Below the pieces are notes generated by a model. The model had not been told where the DNA came from. It worked only from the letters and a program-made list of their open reading frames with translations, and made no database searches. Below, piece by piece: positions 9,816-19,219 of a stretch of 64,000 nt of DNA (position 1 is its first letter; every line of letters begins with the position of its first letter). Made by a program: the position numbers and the translations under genes. Source of the DNA: CAYZFD01 sp964477735 (lineage in GTDB: Bacteria > Bacteroidota > Bacteroidia > Flavobacteriales > Flavobacteriaceae); assembly GCA_964477735.1 (NCBI GenBank), contig CAYZFD010000003.1:9330-73329 (forward strand), given 5' to 3'.

Positions 9816-10400
9816 TTAATCGGTCGGATTTTCAATGAGTTTTCTTTTGCCGTTCACATAAGTAGTTACAAAAGCATCCTGAAACCCTAAATCCATTAGG
9901 GCTTTACGGAATGATAAAGCTTCATCGAAATTGTCGAAATTACCCAGGGCGTAAGCATGGTAGTCTTTGTAATTGTAGTTTTTGAAATTGATAAGATTTT
10001 TAGAAAACAAGCTTAAGTTGAATTTTTTAAAAGCGCCTATTTGCACTGAGTAAATTGTTTGGTCTTCTAAAACACTCACGGGAGTTTCATAACCTTGAAA
10101 ATCGTTTTCTAAATGATCGTTAGGTTTTTCAATGTTGTTGTGAGCCGATTGGATTTGTGGCAATTTTGATTTTTGATGTATTCCCACGAGTTCAGGCGAA
10201 TCATAGGCAAACCAAACAAACATGATGAATAAAAACAATAAAATCCAAAACAATGTGTTCATCAAATTGTTGTTGTTTTTTGAGGGCGTTTTTTTCTTTT
10301 TTAAAATTTCATATTGTTCTTGACAAGTTCTCAGCTTAGCCAAAACGCTGTCAACTTCCTGATAAAGGGCATCTAAAACATCTTTTTTAATATAAGGCAT
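9816..10400 (-). CDS. single-pass membrane protein with a SPOR-like C-terminal domain
   Basis: The 194-aa protein has a basic/coiled N-terminus (residues 1-45), one transmembrane helix (about 48-65, NTLFWILLFLFIMFVWFAY), a polar linker, and a C-terminal module (IYSVQIGAFKKFN ... HAYALGNFDNFDEALSFRKALMDLGFQDAFV). The last part has the YxVQIGAF start and the GxFxxxxEAxxxxxxLxxxGFxxAFV end of SPOR domains, which bind denuded septal peptidoglycan. No signal peptide; the topology is N-in, SPOR domain in the periplasm. It lies between menB and menA and is fused to menA transcriptionally (zero spacing). A cell-envelope role is likelier than a menaquinone role. Confidence 0.7.
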   Translation of the reverse strand: MPYIKKDVLDALYQEVDSVLAKLRTCQEQYEILKKKKTPSKNNNNLMNTLFWILLFLFIMFVWFAYDSPELVGIHQKSKLPQIQSAHNNIEKPNDHLENDFQGYETPVSVLEDQTIYSVQIGAFKKFNLSLFSKNLINFKNYNYKDYHAYALGNFDNFDEALSFRKALMDLGFQDAFVTTYVNGKRKLIENPTD

Positions 10401-10436
10401 GGTTCAATTGTTTTAAGTTTTGGGACAACCTTATTT

Positions 10437-11255
10437 TTATGGAAATTTTGGGTATTTTTTAAAGTCTGGTTGTCGTTTCTCTAAAAAAGCATTTTTTCCT
10501 TCTTGAGCTTCATCCATTAAATAATACATGAGGGTGGCGTCACCTGCCAACTGCATGAGTCCATGCTGGCCATCGAGTTCGGCGTTCATGCACCTTTTAA
10601 TCATTCTAAGGGCCAACGGACTTCTTTGTTGCATTATTGCTGCCCACTCCATCACCGTATCCTCTAGATTATTAAGGGGAACAACTTTATTTACCAAACC
10701 CATATCTAGAGCCTCATGAGCTGAATATTGTTGACACAAAAACCAAATTTCACGGGCTTTTTTTTGTCCTACATGTCGTGCCAAATAAGAGGATCCAAAA
10801 CCACCATCAAAGCTTCCAACTTTGGGTCCAGTTTGACCAAAAATTGCATTTTCGCTAGCAATAGTTAAATCACAAACCACATGCAACACATGGCCACCTC
10901 CTATGGCATAGCCATTTACCATCGCTATTACTGGCTTGGGAATTTCTCGAATGCGTTTGTGCAAATCCAACACATTTAATCGAGGCACACCATCTTCACC
11001 GACATAACCCCCAGTGCCTTTGACGTTTTGGTCACCGCCACTACAAAAAGCCTTATCTCCAGCCCCGGTAAACACCACCACGTCAATATCATTTCGTTCT
11101 CGACAAATGTCCATAGCTTCAAGCATCTCGAAATTTGTTTCGGGTCGAAAAGCATTGTAAACTTCAGGCCGATTGATCGTAATTTTAGCAACCCCCTCAC
11201 AAAATTCAAACTTAATATCCTTAAAGGGTTTGATGGTATTCCAAACTCTGCTCAT
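10437..11255 (-). CDS. menB: 1,4-dihydroxy-2-naphthoyl-CoA synthase
   Basis: MenB closes the second ring, converting o-succinylbenzoyl-CoA to dihydroxynaphthoyl-CoA. It belongs to the crotonase superfamily: oxyanion-hole segments around [15 protein letters not shown] and [19 protein letters not shown], with the MenB-typical VWNTIKPF start and [20 protein letters not shown] loop. The ATG at 11255 gives 272 aa and fits homologues; an upstream TTG in a poly-A stretch (11273) is less likely. Confidence 0.96.
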   Translation of the reverse strand: MSRVWNTIKPFKDIKFEFCEGVAKITINRPEVYNAFRPETNFEMLEAMDICRERNDIDVVVFTGAGDKAFCSGGDQNVKGTGGYVGEDGVPRLNVLDLHKRIREIPKPVIAMVNGYAIGGGHVLHVVCDLTIASENAIFGQTGPKVGSFDGGFGSSYLARHVGQKKAREIWFLCQQYSAHEALDMGLVNKVVPLNNLEDTVMEWAAIMQQRSPLALRMIKRCMNAELDGQHGLMQLAGDATLMYYLMDEAQEGKNAFLEKRQPDFKKYPKFP

Positions 11256-11330
11256 AGCACTTTTTTTTTTCAAAAATAAGCTTTTATGAGCTTCCTAAAA
11301 AATGAAATCAAAGCTTCGTGAGTTCAAAAA

Positions 11331-11669
11331 TTATAGCGCACTTTCTTTTTGAAAATATTTAGTGAGCATATAATAAACTACTGCTCTAAGTTTTCTTGGA
11401 TTCGATTTTCCATATTGGTTCAACACCAACGCCAATCCTTTGTCTAAGTTTTCGTTGTCGGCCAATCCTAGTTTTTTGATTAAAAAGTTTTGCTTTACAG
11501 TGTTTAATTCATCAGGATCAGCTGCAGAAACTGTTGAAGCATCACGATTGTAAATCGATGGCCCACAAGCGGTCACTACTTTAAACAATAAATTTTCATC
11601 AATTGAAACGCTAAAATGGTTTTTAAGATCTGCCCTAAAAACATTCATAAGTTCGTCCTTTTTGCTCAT
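11331..11669 (-). CDS. DUF2853-family protein
   Basis: A 112-aa soluble protein with the layout of DUF2853: LMNVFRADLKNHFSVSIDENLL, then CGPSIYNRDASTVS, a central charged helix and a C-terminal RKLRAVVYYMLTKYF helix. Function unknown. It is separated by 75 bases from menB and 171 bases from menD, so it may have its own promoter; no good -33/-7 pair was found. It has no signal peptide or obvious catalytic motif. Confidence 0.75.
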   Translation of the reverse strand: MSKKDELMNVFRADLKNHFSVSIDENLLFKVVTACGPSIYNRDASTVSAADPDELNTVKQNFLIKKLGLADNENLDKGLALVLNQYGKSNPRKLRAVVYYMLTKYFQKESAL

Positions 11670-11840
11670 AAATTTGAGGTTTAAAATGATTAATAATAAT
11701 TAAATCAAAAATTACAACCCTTTTTAGGATAACACAATCTAATATTTAACCACTAATATTTATTAAAAAGAACCGATTAACAACCTAATTTAATAGATAA
11801 ACGACTATAAAAGATTTAAACCAAATCTTAATCGGTACTT

Positions 11841-13616
11841 TTAAAATTTAGCGCCTTGATTTAAAAATTGAAAATATGACTTCAAAACCGTGGGATTGAC
11901 CTCATTAGGTGTGAAAACTTCTAACAAAATGGGCTTTTTAGATGTTGCAAAAAAGCGTTTTAACTGCCACCTAAACCCTCTGCTACTTTCCGCTTTTAAA
12001 TATTTAAAACCATACATTTTGGCCAATTGCTTAGCGGTATGTTTATGTTTGGTCTCGAAATATTCCTCAAAAACAGTGTTCTTTTTTTCGCCTGGTAAAA
12101 TCCTAAATATTCCACCACCTCCGTTGTTCACGACCAGCAGACGAAAACTGTTGGGAATATTTTTGTTCCATAGTGCATTGCTATCATACAAAAAACTTAA
12201 ATCTCCCGAAACATGCAACACTGGTTTTTGGCTAATTTGTGCAGCCCCTATTGCGGTGGACATGCTGCCATCGATTCCACTAGTACCTCGATTGGCAAAA
12301 AAATGAAGCGGAACATCATAATCCATCAATTGCGCATAGCGAATAGGAGAACTGTTGGCCAATTGAAGTTGATAGTGAGCAGGAATTGATTTTGTTAATA
12401 GATCAAAAACTTTTAAATCAGAAAAGGGAGCCATTTTCAAAAACAAACGATGCTGATTTTTCCGACTCTTTTCAATGGCATCAAATTCATTGAAATAATG
12501 ACTTTCTTCATTTTTTGGAAAGTGCTCTACTTCTAAAAACTTGAGATGAACACGCAAGTGATTAACACCGCAATAAAAGGTGTCATAGGCCTTTTTATCG
12601 TCAATATGCCAATGACTTTGAGGCTTATACTCTCTAAAAACATTTTTAATTTTTTTAGACACAACCATCCCCCCAATAGTGAGTAGTAGGTCTGGCTTGA
12701 ATTGCTCCCAATTTTGTTCATATTTATTTTCTTCTTCGAAAGGTGTAATCAACCTGTCAATGGCTCCGAAAAACTTAGGATGTTGAAGGTTAGAGGTAGT
12801 TTCAGTGAGTACCACTACAGAAGGGTCTGAAGCCCAATGATCTAATATTTTTGGTGAAATAAGATTTGGTGGGAGACAGCCTACCAAAATCATTTTTTTG
12901 GTAGCACCACGCCATTTTTTTTCAAAAGTATCAAAGTTAAAATCAGAGGGGTTGGAGGATGATTCCTGAAATGTTGTCATGCGCACTGAAGGAATAGGAA
13001 CAGTCTCATACAAAGGTTCCTCAAAAGGCACGTTAATATGTACAGGTCCAGAATGCTCTCTTGCTTTGGTCAGTGCTTGATTAATACTGATTTCGTTGGT
13101 ATTCTCAAGCTGTTTCTGAAGTTGAATGATTTTATCATCCGACAAATCATGAGGCAATAAATCCTGACGGTTGCTCTTCAATATTGCTGCCGTGTTGTGA
13201 ATGATGTCTTGTTTTAAGTGTACAGCATATATAATATGTCTGTCAAAAACACCATCTTGCCTAATGGTTTGTCCATCTCCAATATCAATTCTATATACTG
13301 GGCGATCAGCAGAAATGACTACTAAAGGAATGTCACTATAAAAGGCCTCCGCCACAGCAGGATAATAATTCAACAAAGCCGACCCCGAAGAACACAATAT
13401 AGCAACAGGTTCGTTGAGCTGTTGGGCCAGACCTAATGCAAAAAAAGCAGCAGCTCTTTCATCAACAATGCTATAGGTTTTGAATTCGGGATGCTCAGCA
13501 AATGACAAGGTGAGTGGTGCATTTCTCGATCCAGGAGATATGACTACGTGTTTAATTCTATGTGAAACACAGCTTAATAGAATTTGTTGAGCAACAGGAA
13601 TCTTTGAAAATTTCAT
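11841..13616 (-). CDS. menD: SEPHCHC synthase, thiamine-diphosphate dependent
   Basis: MenD condenses isochorismate with 2-oxoglutarate, the first committed step to menaquinone. The 591-aa protein shows the ThDP-enzyme architecture: VDERAAAFFALGLAQQ with the catalytic Glu near residue 50, PGSRNAPLTLSF near the N-terminus, and the ThDP/Mg motif HVSGDLSFLYDSNAL ... VVNNGGGGIFRILPG near 430-465. The ATG at 13616 is preferred to an upstream TTG. It follows the isochorismate synthase gene by 26 bases. Confidence 0.95.
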   Translation of the reverse strand: MKFSKIPVAQQILLSCVSHRIKHVVISPGSRNAPLTLSFAEHPEFKTYSIVDERAAAFFALGLAQQLNEPVAILCSSGSALLNYYPAVAEAFYSDIPLVVISADRPVYRIDIGDGQTIRQDGVFDRHIIYAVHLKQDIIHNTAAILKSNRQDLLPHDLSDDKIIQLQKQLENTNEISINQALTKAREHSGPVHINVPFEEPLYETVPIPSVRMTTFQESSSNPSDFNFDTFEKKWRGATKKMILVGCLPPNLISPKILDHWASDPSVVVLTETTSNLQHPKFFGAIDRLITPFEEENKYEQNWEQFKPDLLLTIGGMVVSKKIKNVFREYKPQSHWHIDDKKAYDTFYCGVNHLRVHLKFLEVEHFPKNEESHYFNEFDAIEKSRKNQHRLFLKMAPFSDLKVFDLLTKSIPAHYQLQLANSSPIRYAQLMDYDVPLHFFANRGTSGIDGSMSTAIGAAQISQKPVLHVSGDLSFLYDSNALWNKNIPNSFRLLVVNNGGGGIFRILPGEKKNTVFEEYFETKHKHTAKQLAKMYGFKYLKAESSRGFRWQLKRFFATSKKPILLEVFTPNEVNPTVLKSYFQFLNQGAKF

Positions 13617-13642
13617 AGCAAAGGACAAAATTAAGAAACCTA

Positions 13643-14680
13643 CTACAATATCAGCCTAAGCATGGTTCTAGTTTTTTCTATAGTTTCTTGCCATTCACTT
13701 TCAGGATTGCTTTTAGCGGTGATGCCTCCACCTACATATATTGAAATACTATTCGAATGAATTTGCATGCACCTTAAGTTCACAAAAAGATTGGCCGAGT
13801 CGCCATGAACGGGACCCAAATAACCTGTGTACAATTCTCGATCATAGGTTTCATTATCAACAATAAAATGGACAGCAGCTTTCTTAGGTATTCCGCCCAC
13901 AGCTGCAGTAGGATGCAAAACATTAATTAGTTCCCAACAACTTGTTTTCGGATGTGGACTACCAAGTATGGTGGTACACAAATGTTCTAATGCTCCTGCT
14001 CTTATGGTTTTGGGTCCGTCAATTTTAAGATCAGAAATTATTTCTGAGGTTTTCAAAGCCGAGACGATGGTTTCTGTGACTAGAGCTTGTTCTTCAATTT
14101 CTTTTTCCCCCCAATCACGTTGATCCATCGAAGACTTGGTCCCTGCCAAGGCCATGGTTTGAAATTGTTTTGCATGAAATTGAAGTAGTTGCTCTGGAGT
14201 GGCCCCTAACCATTCTCCCACAGATGGATGGTATAAATGATATACAAAAGCATTTGGGTAGGCCAAGCGTGCGTTTTTCAACCACTTTAAAGGATCATAG
14301 CTTGTGGTTGGAATCTCAATTTTTCGAGATAAAACAACTTTTTTAAATTCAGTTTCATGCAGTTTAAAAATGGCTTTTTTAATTATACTTTGATAATCTT
14401 CCTTTCCAATCGAAACCTCGTTTGGGAACTTAAATTTTTCTTGGCTATTTTGTTCGGTTTCTTGAAAAGAAAAAGTCTGTTGTTCATCAGCCCTGATGAA
14501 AATTTTATGAGTGGCATCTTTAAAAGGGGCTACCACAAAAGAGGGTGTTTTAGGATCAGTTGAGACTAAATCATTTAGTTGAAAATAGGCTGTAAAACTA
14601 GTGCTATTGGGAAGTGAGAACAACACAAAAGGCTGATTGTTGCTTCGTTGCTGTTCAAGCCAGGATTCTATTCCCTTCAT
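13643..14680 (-). CDS. menF: isochorismate synthase
   Basis: This enzyme isomerises chorismate to isochorismate, feeding MenD. The 345-aa protein has the chorismate-binding domain: VVLSRKIEI, GATPEQLLQFH, LAGTKSSMDQRDWGEKEIEEQ with the catalytic Glu/Lys region, LHPTAAVGGIPKK, and YVGGGITAKSNPESEW near the C-terminus. It could be called entC by similarity, but the neighbours menD and the hotdog thioesterase point to menaquinone. It lies 4 bases after the thioesterase gene. Confidence 0.94.
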   Translation of the reverse strand: MKGIESWLEQQRSNNQPFVLFSLPNSTSFTAYFQLNDLVSTDPKTPSFVVAPFKDATHKIFIRADEQQTFSFQETEQNSQEKFKFPNEVSIGKEDYQSIIKKAIFKLHETEFKKVVLSRKIEIPTTSYDPLKWLKNARLAYPNAFVYHLYHPSVGEWLGATPEQLLQFHAKQFQTMALAGTKSSMDQRDWGEKEIEEQALVTETIVSALKTSEIISDLKIDGPKTIRAGALEHLCTTILGSPHPKTSCWELINVLHPTAAVGGIPKKAAVHFIVDNETYDRELYTGYLGPVHGDSANLFVNLRCMQIHSNSISIYVGGGITAKSNPESEWQETIEKTRTMLRLIL

Positions 14681-14684
14681 AATG

Positions 14685-15104
14685 TTAAGATTTTCGAGGG
14701 AGACTCAATGTCGTAAGTTTACAAGAGGAAATAAGCTGGTGGTCTTCATTGGTAATTTTAATATCCCAAAGTTGTGTGGTTTTCCCCGCATGTAAGGCTT
14801 TGGCTGTGGCCCATACATATCCACTTCTAACACTTCTTACATGATTGGCAGCTATTTCAATGCCTCTCACCATCATTTCTTGAGGATTAATTCTGAGTGC
14901 TGCTGCCGCACTTCCTACACTTTCTGCCAAGGCAACCATAGCACCTCCATGTAGAACACCATCAGGCTGATGCACTGTGGCGTTAACGGGCATTTTGGCG
15001 GTAAGAAAATCGTCACCAACATCAACATATTCAATAGAAAAGGTTTCCATTAAAGTAGCGTGATTTCTGGCATTTAACAAGCTTAGGATTTCTTCTTTTT
15101 TCAT
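14685..15104 (-). CDS. menI: PaaI-type hotdog thioesterase, probable DHNA-CoA thioesterase
   Basis: The 139-aa protein has the hotdog fold signature HQPDGVLHGGAMVALAESVGSAAA, in which the Glu acts in hydrolysis, followed by IAANHVRSVRSGYVWATA. Known: DHNA-CoA thioesterases of this family release 1,4-dihydroxy-2-naphthoate after MenB. The assignment rests on position at the head of menF-menD; the fold alone would also suit other aromatic acyl-CoA substrates. The ATG at 15104 is used. A TAAATTTG -7 box sits 6 bases upstream, so the transcript may start on the ATG. Confidence 0.8.
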   Translation of the reverse strand: MKKEEILSLLNARNHATLMETFSIEYVDVGDDFLTAKMPVNATVHQPDGVLHGGAMVALAESVGSAAAALRINPQEMMVRGIEIAANHVRSVRSGYVWATAKALHAGKTTQLWDIKITNEDHQLISSCKLTTLSLPRKS

Positions 15105-15109
15105 AAACA

Positions 15110-15117
15110 CAAATTTA
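15110..15117 (-). promoter_or_regulatory. -7 box of the menI-menF-menD transcript, probably leaderless
   Basis: The minus strand reads TAAATTTG, a perfect TAnnTTTG. A TTTG lies upstream at 15133-15136 but with only 15 bases between, shorter than the usual 17-23. The expected start is within a base or two of the menI ATG at 15104. The -33 region lies inside the dnaK terminator hairpin. Confidence 0.45.
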
Positions 15118-15147
15118 CAAAAAAAGCGCAGCCAAAAGACTGCGCTT
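15118..15147 (-). terminator. rho-independent terminator of dnaK
   Basis: On the minus strand AAGCGCAG, an 8-base loop, then CTGCGCTT form an 8-bp GC-rich stem (15124-15147), followed by a run of T. It stands 23 bases after the dnaK stop codon. Confidence 0.85.
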
Positions 15148-15170
15148 AGTGGGTTTAGCTGTGGCTGATG

Positions 15171-17072
15171 TTATTTTACTTCTTCAAAATCAACATCTTG
15201 CACGTCTTCTTTGTCGTTTTGGGCAGCATGGCCATTAGCTTCCGTGCTAGAGGCTGCACCATCGGCTTCAGCTTGGGCTTTATAAAGTTCCTCTGAAGCA
15301 TTTTTCCAGGCTTCGTTTAGGGTGTCTAAAGCTGGCTGTATAGCAGCCAAGTCTTTTGACTCGTGTGCTTTTTTAAGTCCTTCCAAAGCGACTTCGATAG
15401 GTTTCTTCTTGTCATCGGAAATTTTCTCCCCAAATTCTTTGAGTTGCTTTTCGGTTTGAAAGATCAATGCATCGGCGTTGTTCACCAAGTCTGCCTCTTC
15501 CCTAGCCTTTTTGTCGGCTTCGGCGTTGGCTTCTGCTTCTTGACGCATTTTTTGGATTTCTTCTTCGGTCAAACCCGAAGATGCCTCGATACGAATATCT
15601 TGTTTCTTCCCTGTTGCTTTGTCTGTTGCAGAAACTTGAATGATTCCGTTGGCATCAATATCAAAAGTCACCTCAATTTGCGGAACACCTCTGGGCGCTG
15701 GCGGAATACCATCTAAGTGAAACCTTCCAATGGTTTTGTTGTCTTTGGCCATGGAACGCTCTCCTTGTAACACATGAATTTCAACAGATGGTTGGTTGTC
15801 TGCAGCAGTCGAAAACACCTGAGATTTCTTTGTTGGAATGGTGGTATTCGAGTCTATTAAGGTGGTCATAACACCTCCCATGGTTTCGATTCCCAAAGAC
15901 AGCGGGGTAACATCTAGCAAAAGTACGTCTTTTACATCTCCAGTGAGCACACCACCTTGAATGGCGGCACCAATGGCCACAACTTCGTCGGGATTCACCC
16001 CTTTTGAAGGTTTTTTACCAAAAAACTTTTCGACTTCTTCTTGGATGATTGGAATTCTCGTAGAACCTCCAACTAAAATCACTTCGTCGATGTCGCCAGT
16101 TGAGAGCCCTGCATCTTTGAGGGCGTTTTTCACAGGTTCCATTGATCGCTTGACTAAAGTGTCAGCCAATTGCTCGAATTTTGCTCTGGTCAATGTTTTC
16201 ACCAAGTGCTTAGGTCCCGAAGCAGTAGCGGTAACATAAGGCAAGTTGATTTCGGTTTGAGTTGAAGACGAAAGTTCAATTTTAGCTTTTTCTGCAGCTT
16301 CTTTTAAACGTTGTAGTGCCATAGGGTCTAGGCGTAGATCTATGTTTTCTTCATTCTTAAATTCATCAGCTAGCCAATCTATGATTACTTCGTCAAAATC
16401 ATCACCACCAAGGTGAGTGTCGCCGTTTGTTGAAAGCACTTCAAAGACTCCGTCACCCAATTCGAGCACGGAGATATCAAAGGTTCCTCCACCAAGGTCA
16501 TAAACTGCAATTTTTTGATCTTTACCACCTTTGTCAAGACCATAAGCCAAGGCAGCCGCGGTGGGTTCGTTGATGATGCGGTGCACTTTAAGGCCTGCAA
16601 TTTCACCAGCTTCTTTGGTCGCTTGGCGTTGTGCATCGTTAAAATAGGCCGGAACTGTAACAACAGCGTCGGAAACAGATTGACCAAGATAATCTTCAGC
16701 TGTTTTCTTCATTTTTTGAAGGATCATAGCTGAAAGTTCTTGCGGTGTGTATAGGCGACCGTCGATATCTACTCGAGCAGTGTCGTTGTCTCCTTTTTTA
16801 ACGGCATAGGGAACACGTTTGATTTCTTTTGTAGATTCAGAAAATTTGTTGCCCATGAATCTTTTAATAGAAGAAATGGTTTTGGTGGGGTTAGTCACCG
16901 CCTGACGTTTGGCAGGGTCTCCCACCTTAATTTCTCCACCTTCAACAAAAGCAATGACAGAAGGTGTTGTGCGTTTGCCTTCGGCGTTTGGGATCACAAC
17001 AGGCTCGTTTCCTTCCATTACAGAAACACAAGAGTTTGTGGTTCCCAAATCAATTCCAATTATTTTACTCAT
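15171..17072 (-). CDS. dnaK: molecular chaperone DnaK (Hsp70)
   Basis: The 633-aa protein is a full Hsp70: nucleotide-binding domain with [15 protein letters not shown] at the N-terminus, [15 protein letters not shown] near 195 and the [14 protein letters not shown] motif near 335; linker [13 protein letters not shown]; substrate-binding domain and helical lid; C-terminal tail ending DVDFEEVK. It is a cytosolic ATP-driven folding chaperone working with DnaJ and GrpE, whose genes lie 45 kb away in this window. It is monocistronic, with a strong terminator behind it. No CIRCE element was found upstream; a TGACAT-G-ATGTCA palindrome lies 72-84 bases before the ATG. Confidence 0.98.
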   Translation of the reverse strand: MSKIIGIDLGTTNSCVSVMEGNEPVVIPNAEGKRTTPSVIAFVEGGEIKVGDPAKRQAVTNPTKTISSIKRFMGNKFSESTKEIKRVPYAVKKGDNDTARVDIDGRLYTPQELSAMILQKMKKTAEDYLGQSVSDAVVTVPAYFNDAQRQATKEAGEIAGLKVHRIINEPTAAALAYGLDKGGKDQKIAVYDLGGGTFDISVLELGDGVFEVLSTNGDTHLGGDDFDEVIIDWLADEFKNEENIDLRLDPMALQRLKEAAEKAKIELSSSTQTEINLPYVTATASGPKHLVKTLTRAKFEQLADTLVKRSMEPVKNALKDAGLSTGDIDEVILVGGSTRIPIIQEEVEKFFGKKPSKGVNPDEVVAIGAAIQGGVLTGDVKDVLLLDVTPLSLGIETMGGVMTTLIDSNTTIPTKKSQVFSTAADNQPSVEIHVLQGERSMAKDNKTIGRFHLDGIPPAPRGVPQIEVTFDIDANGIIQVSATDKATGKKQDIRIEASSGLTEEEIQKMRQEAEANAEADKKAREEADLVNNADALIFQTEKQLKEFGEKISDDKKKPIEVALEGLKKAHESKDLAAIQPALDTLNEAWKNASEELYKAQAEADGAASSTEANGHAAQNDKEDVQDVDFEEVK

Positions 17073-17143
17073 ATCTAAAATTTAATAGGTTGTTCAAAAT
17101 TTACAACTCCAATAAGTCAATGATTATGCCAATTCTACAGAAC

Positions 17144-17156
17144 TGACATGATGTCA
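17144..17156. promoter_or_regulatory. palindrome TGACAT-G-ATGTCA upstream of dnaK
   Basis: A perfect 6-bp inverted repeat with a one-base centre, between the NTF2-like gene and dnaK. It is not followed by a T-run on either strand, so it is not a terminator. Possible operator; function inferred only from position. Confidence 0.35.
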
Positions 17157-17186
17157 TGTTTTGTGCAGAAAAAGTTTATGTATAAC

Positions 17187-17645
17187 TCAAAAACTACGAC
17201 AATCGGTTTGTCGGCGACTGTCAATGAGGTGAATAATTTTCCAACCCGATGCGGTTTTTCTGAGTGTGAAAGCGTTGGCACCACAATGCAAAAATTTGTT
17301 GTCTAACCAAAATTCATAGGGTGCCCAAAGCTGTGCTAAGGCACCATCTATTTGTACGGTTTTTGATAATATTTTTTCTTCCCAACGTGGAGATTCTGGG
17401 CGGTTCACAACGGCCAAAATAAATTTCTCAAAATCTGATGATTTAAGATGATAACTTGAGTCTTTGGCTCGATAGGTGGTGAATAGCTGGGGGGACTCAT
17501 CTAGGGTTTCTCGTAATTTTTCTATATTTTTTTGGTGAAAACCTTCAAAAAACTGGTCGATTACTTTTTCAACGGCTTCAATTTCGGATTGCCCATGAAT
17601 GAATTGAAAAAAAAAGACGGTCAATATAAAGAGGGTCTGTCGCAT
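17187..17645 (-). CDS. secreted NTF2/SnoaL-like protein
   Basis: The 152-aa protein opens with a signal peptide ([19 protein letters not shown], cleavage near residue 19) and then resembles SnoaL/DUF4440 proteins: an N-terminal helix [19 protein letters not shown], a strand-rich middle with [10 protein letters not shown] and a C-terminal [16 protein letters not shown]. Known: these cone-shaped folds host varied enzymes or binders, and proteins of this exact layout are uncharacterised. The ATG at 17645 is taken because the 15 residues before it would not form a signal peptide. It is divergent from panB, with 48 bases between the start codons. Confidence 0.75.
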   Translation of the reverse strand: MRQTLFILTVFFFQFIHGQSEIEAVEKVIDQFFEGFHQKNIEKLRETLDESPQLFTTYRAKDSSYHLKSSDFEKFILAVVNRPESPRWEEKILSKTVQIDGALAQLWAPYEFWLDNKFLHCGANAFTLRKTASGWKIIHLIDSRRQTDCRSF

Positions 17646-17693
17646 CGTGGTTTGTTGATAAAGTTTTATTTTTACAAAGTAAATATACAAAGT

Positions 17694-18512
17694 ATGTCAA
17701 AAGCCATCAAAACCTATAAAAGAGTTACAACCAATAGTTTGGTTGAAATGAAGGCGGCAAGGGAAAAAATTTCTATGCTCACTGCCTATGACTACACTAT
17801 GGCGGGTATTGTGGATCATGCTGGGGTTGATATCATTTTGGTTGGTGATTCCGCATCTAATGTGATGGCAGGTCATGAAACCACACTCCCCATAACGCTA
17901 GATCAAATGATTTATCATGCCTCTTCTGTGGTGCGTGGTGTGAAGCGTGCACTCATTGTGGTTGACATCCCTTTTGGCAGTTATCAGTCTGATCCCAAAG
18001 AAGCTTTGCGATCGGCCATTCGTATCATGAAGGAATCTGGGGCTCATGCGGTGAAAGTAGAAGGGGGATCTCAAGTGAAAGACTCCGTTTTGCGAATACT
18101 CAACGCTGGAATTCCTGTAATGGGACATTTGGGTCTAACACCACAATCGATCTATAAATTTGGGACCTATTCGGTTCGTGCACAAGAAGAAAAGGAAGCG
18201 CAAAAACTTCTCGAAGATGCTAAAATGCTTGAAACATTGGGTTGTTTTGCTTTGGTTTTGGAAAAGATTCCGGCCGTGCTTGCCGAAAAAGTTGCCAAAA
18301 ACTTAACCATTCCTGTTATTGGTATTGGAGCCGGCGCAGGTGTTGACGGGCAAGTATTGGTGCTCCATGATATGCTGGGCATGAACACTGAATTTAGCCC
18401 TCGATTTCTTCGTAGATATCTCGACCTTCACAAAAGCATGACCTCAGCCATTGAACAATATGTTTCAGATGTAAAGGCGCAAAAATTCCCTAACGAAAAG
18501 GAGCAATATTAA
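17694..18512 (+). CDS. panB: 3-methyl-2-oxobutanoate hydroxymethyltransferase
   Basis: PanB makes ketopantoate from 2-oxoisovalerate and methylene-THF, the first step to pantothenate and CoA. The 272-aa protein has the expected barrel motifs: [31 protein letters not shown] (Mg ligand Asp), [15 protein letters not shown], and the [20 protein letters not shown] loop. The ATG at 17694 starts [13 protein letters not shown]; the frame is open further upstream but that part runs antisense into the NTF2-like gene. Its TAA shares a base with the ATG of the next gene (TAATG). Confidence 0.96.
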   Translation: MSKAIKTYKRVTTNSLVEMKAAREKISMLTAYDYTMAGIVDHAGVDIILVGDSASNVMAGHETTLPITLDQMIYHASSVVRGVKRALIVVDIPFGSYQSDPKEALRSAIRIMKESGAHAVKVEGGSQVKDSVLRILNAGIPVMGHLGLTPQSIYKFGTYSVRAQEEKEAQKLLEDAKMLETLGCFALVLEKIPAVLAEKVAKNLTIPVIGIGAGAGVDGQVLVLHDMLGMNTEFSPRFLRRYLDLHKSMTSAIEQYVSDVKAQKFPNEKEQY

Positions 18513-19219
18513 TGTCTTTTGAGCCTCAAATTATTTTCGAAGACAACCACCTCTTGGTGGTCAACAAAAGGGCTGGGGAATTAGTTCAAGGCGATCGCAC
18601 TAAAGACTTGCCTTTGTCTGAGCTATTAAAGACCTACCTTGTAGAGAAACACAACAAACCTGGACAAGCCTATTTGGGTGTGGCACACAGGCTGGATCGA
18701 CCCACAACTGGAGTGGTGGTTTTTGCCAAAACATCGAAAGCACTCACCAGACTCAACAAAATGTTTGCTGAAAAAAAAATTGACAAAATCTATTGGGCCA
18801 TTGTAAAAGGAAAACCCCAAAAACGAAGCCAAGTTTTACATCACCATATGGTGCGTATTGAAAGAATTAACAAATCTATTGCCTATTCATTAAAAGTTCC
18901 AAATTCCAAAAAGGCAAGCTTGCATTATAAGGTGAAAAAATTGTTTCAAAATCATACATTTTTAGAGATTTTTCTGGAAACAGGCAGGCACCATCAAATT
19001 CGGGCACAGTTGAGCGAAATTGGGCATTCCATTAGAGGAGATCTAAAATATGGTTACCCCAGAAGCAACCCCGATGGAGGCATACATTTACATGCCAGAT
19101 CATTGACCTTGACACACCCTGTTACTCAAAAAAAAATGTGTTTTGTGGCGCCACTGCCCAAAGATCCTCTTTGGGATGCTTGTGCTATCGGGCCAACACC
19201 TCTGATTTCTTTTTTATAA
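18512..19219 (+). CDS. RluA-family pseudouridine synthase
   Basis: The 235-aa protein has the RluA catalytic motif with the active-site Asp (VAHRLDRPTTGVVVFAK, near residue 60) and the downstream LETGRHHQIRAQL block. It lacks an N-terminal S4 domain, like the short RluA/RluC branch. It isomerises uridine in rRNA or tRNA; the target site cannot be told. It is coupled to panB by TAATG. Its last 35 bases overlap the 3' end of the convergent TPR-like gene. Confidence 0.9.
   Translation: MSFEPQIIFEDNHLLVVNKRAGELVQGDRTKDLPLSELLKTYLVEKHNKPGQAYLGVAHRLDRPTTGVVVFAKTSKALTRLNKMFAEKKIDKIYWAIVKGKPQKRSQVLHHHMVRIERINKSIAYSLKVPNSKKASLHYKVKKLFQNHTFLEIFLETGRHHQIRAQLSEIGHSIRGDLKYGYPRSNPDGGIHLHARSLTLTHPVTQKKMCFVAPLPKDPLWDACAIGPTPLISFL

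Noticed and set aside
17144..17156. Terminator of the NTF2-like gene
   Set aside because: Stem of only 6 bp with a one-base loop and no T-run on either strand.
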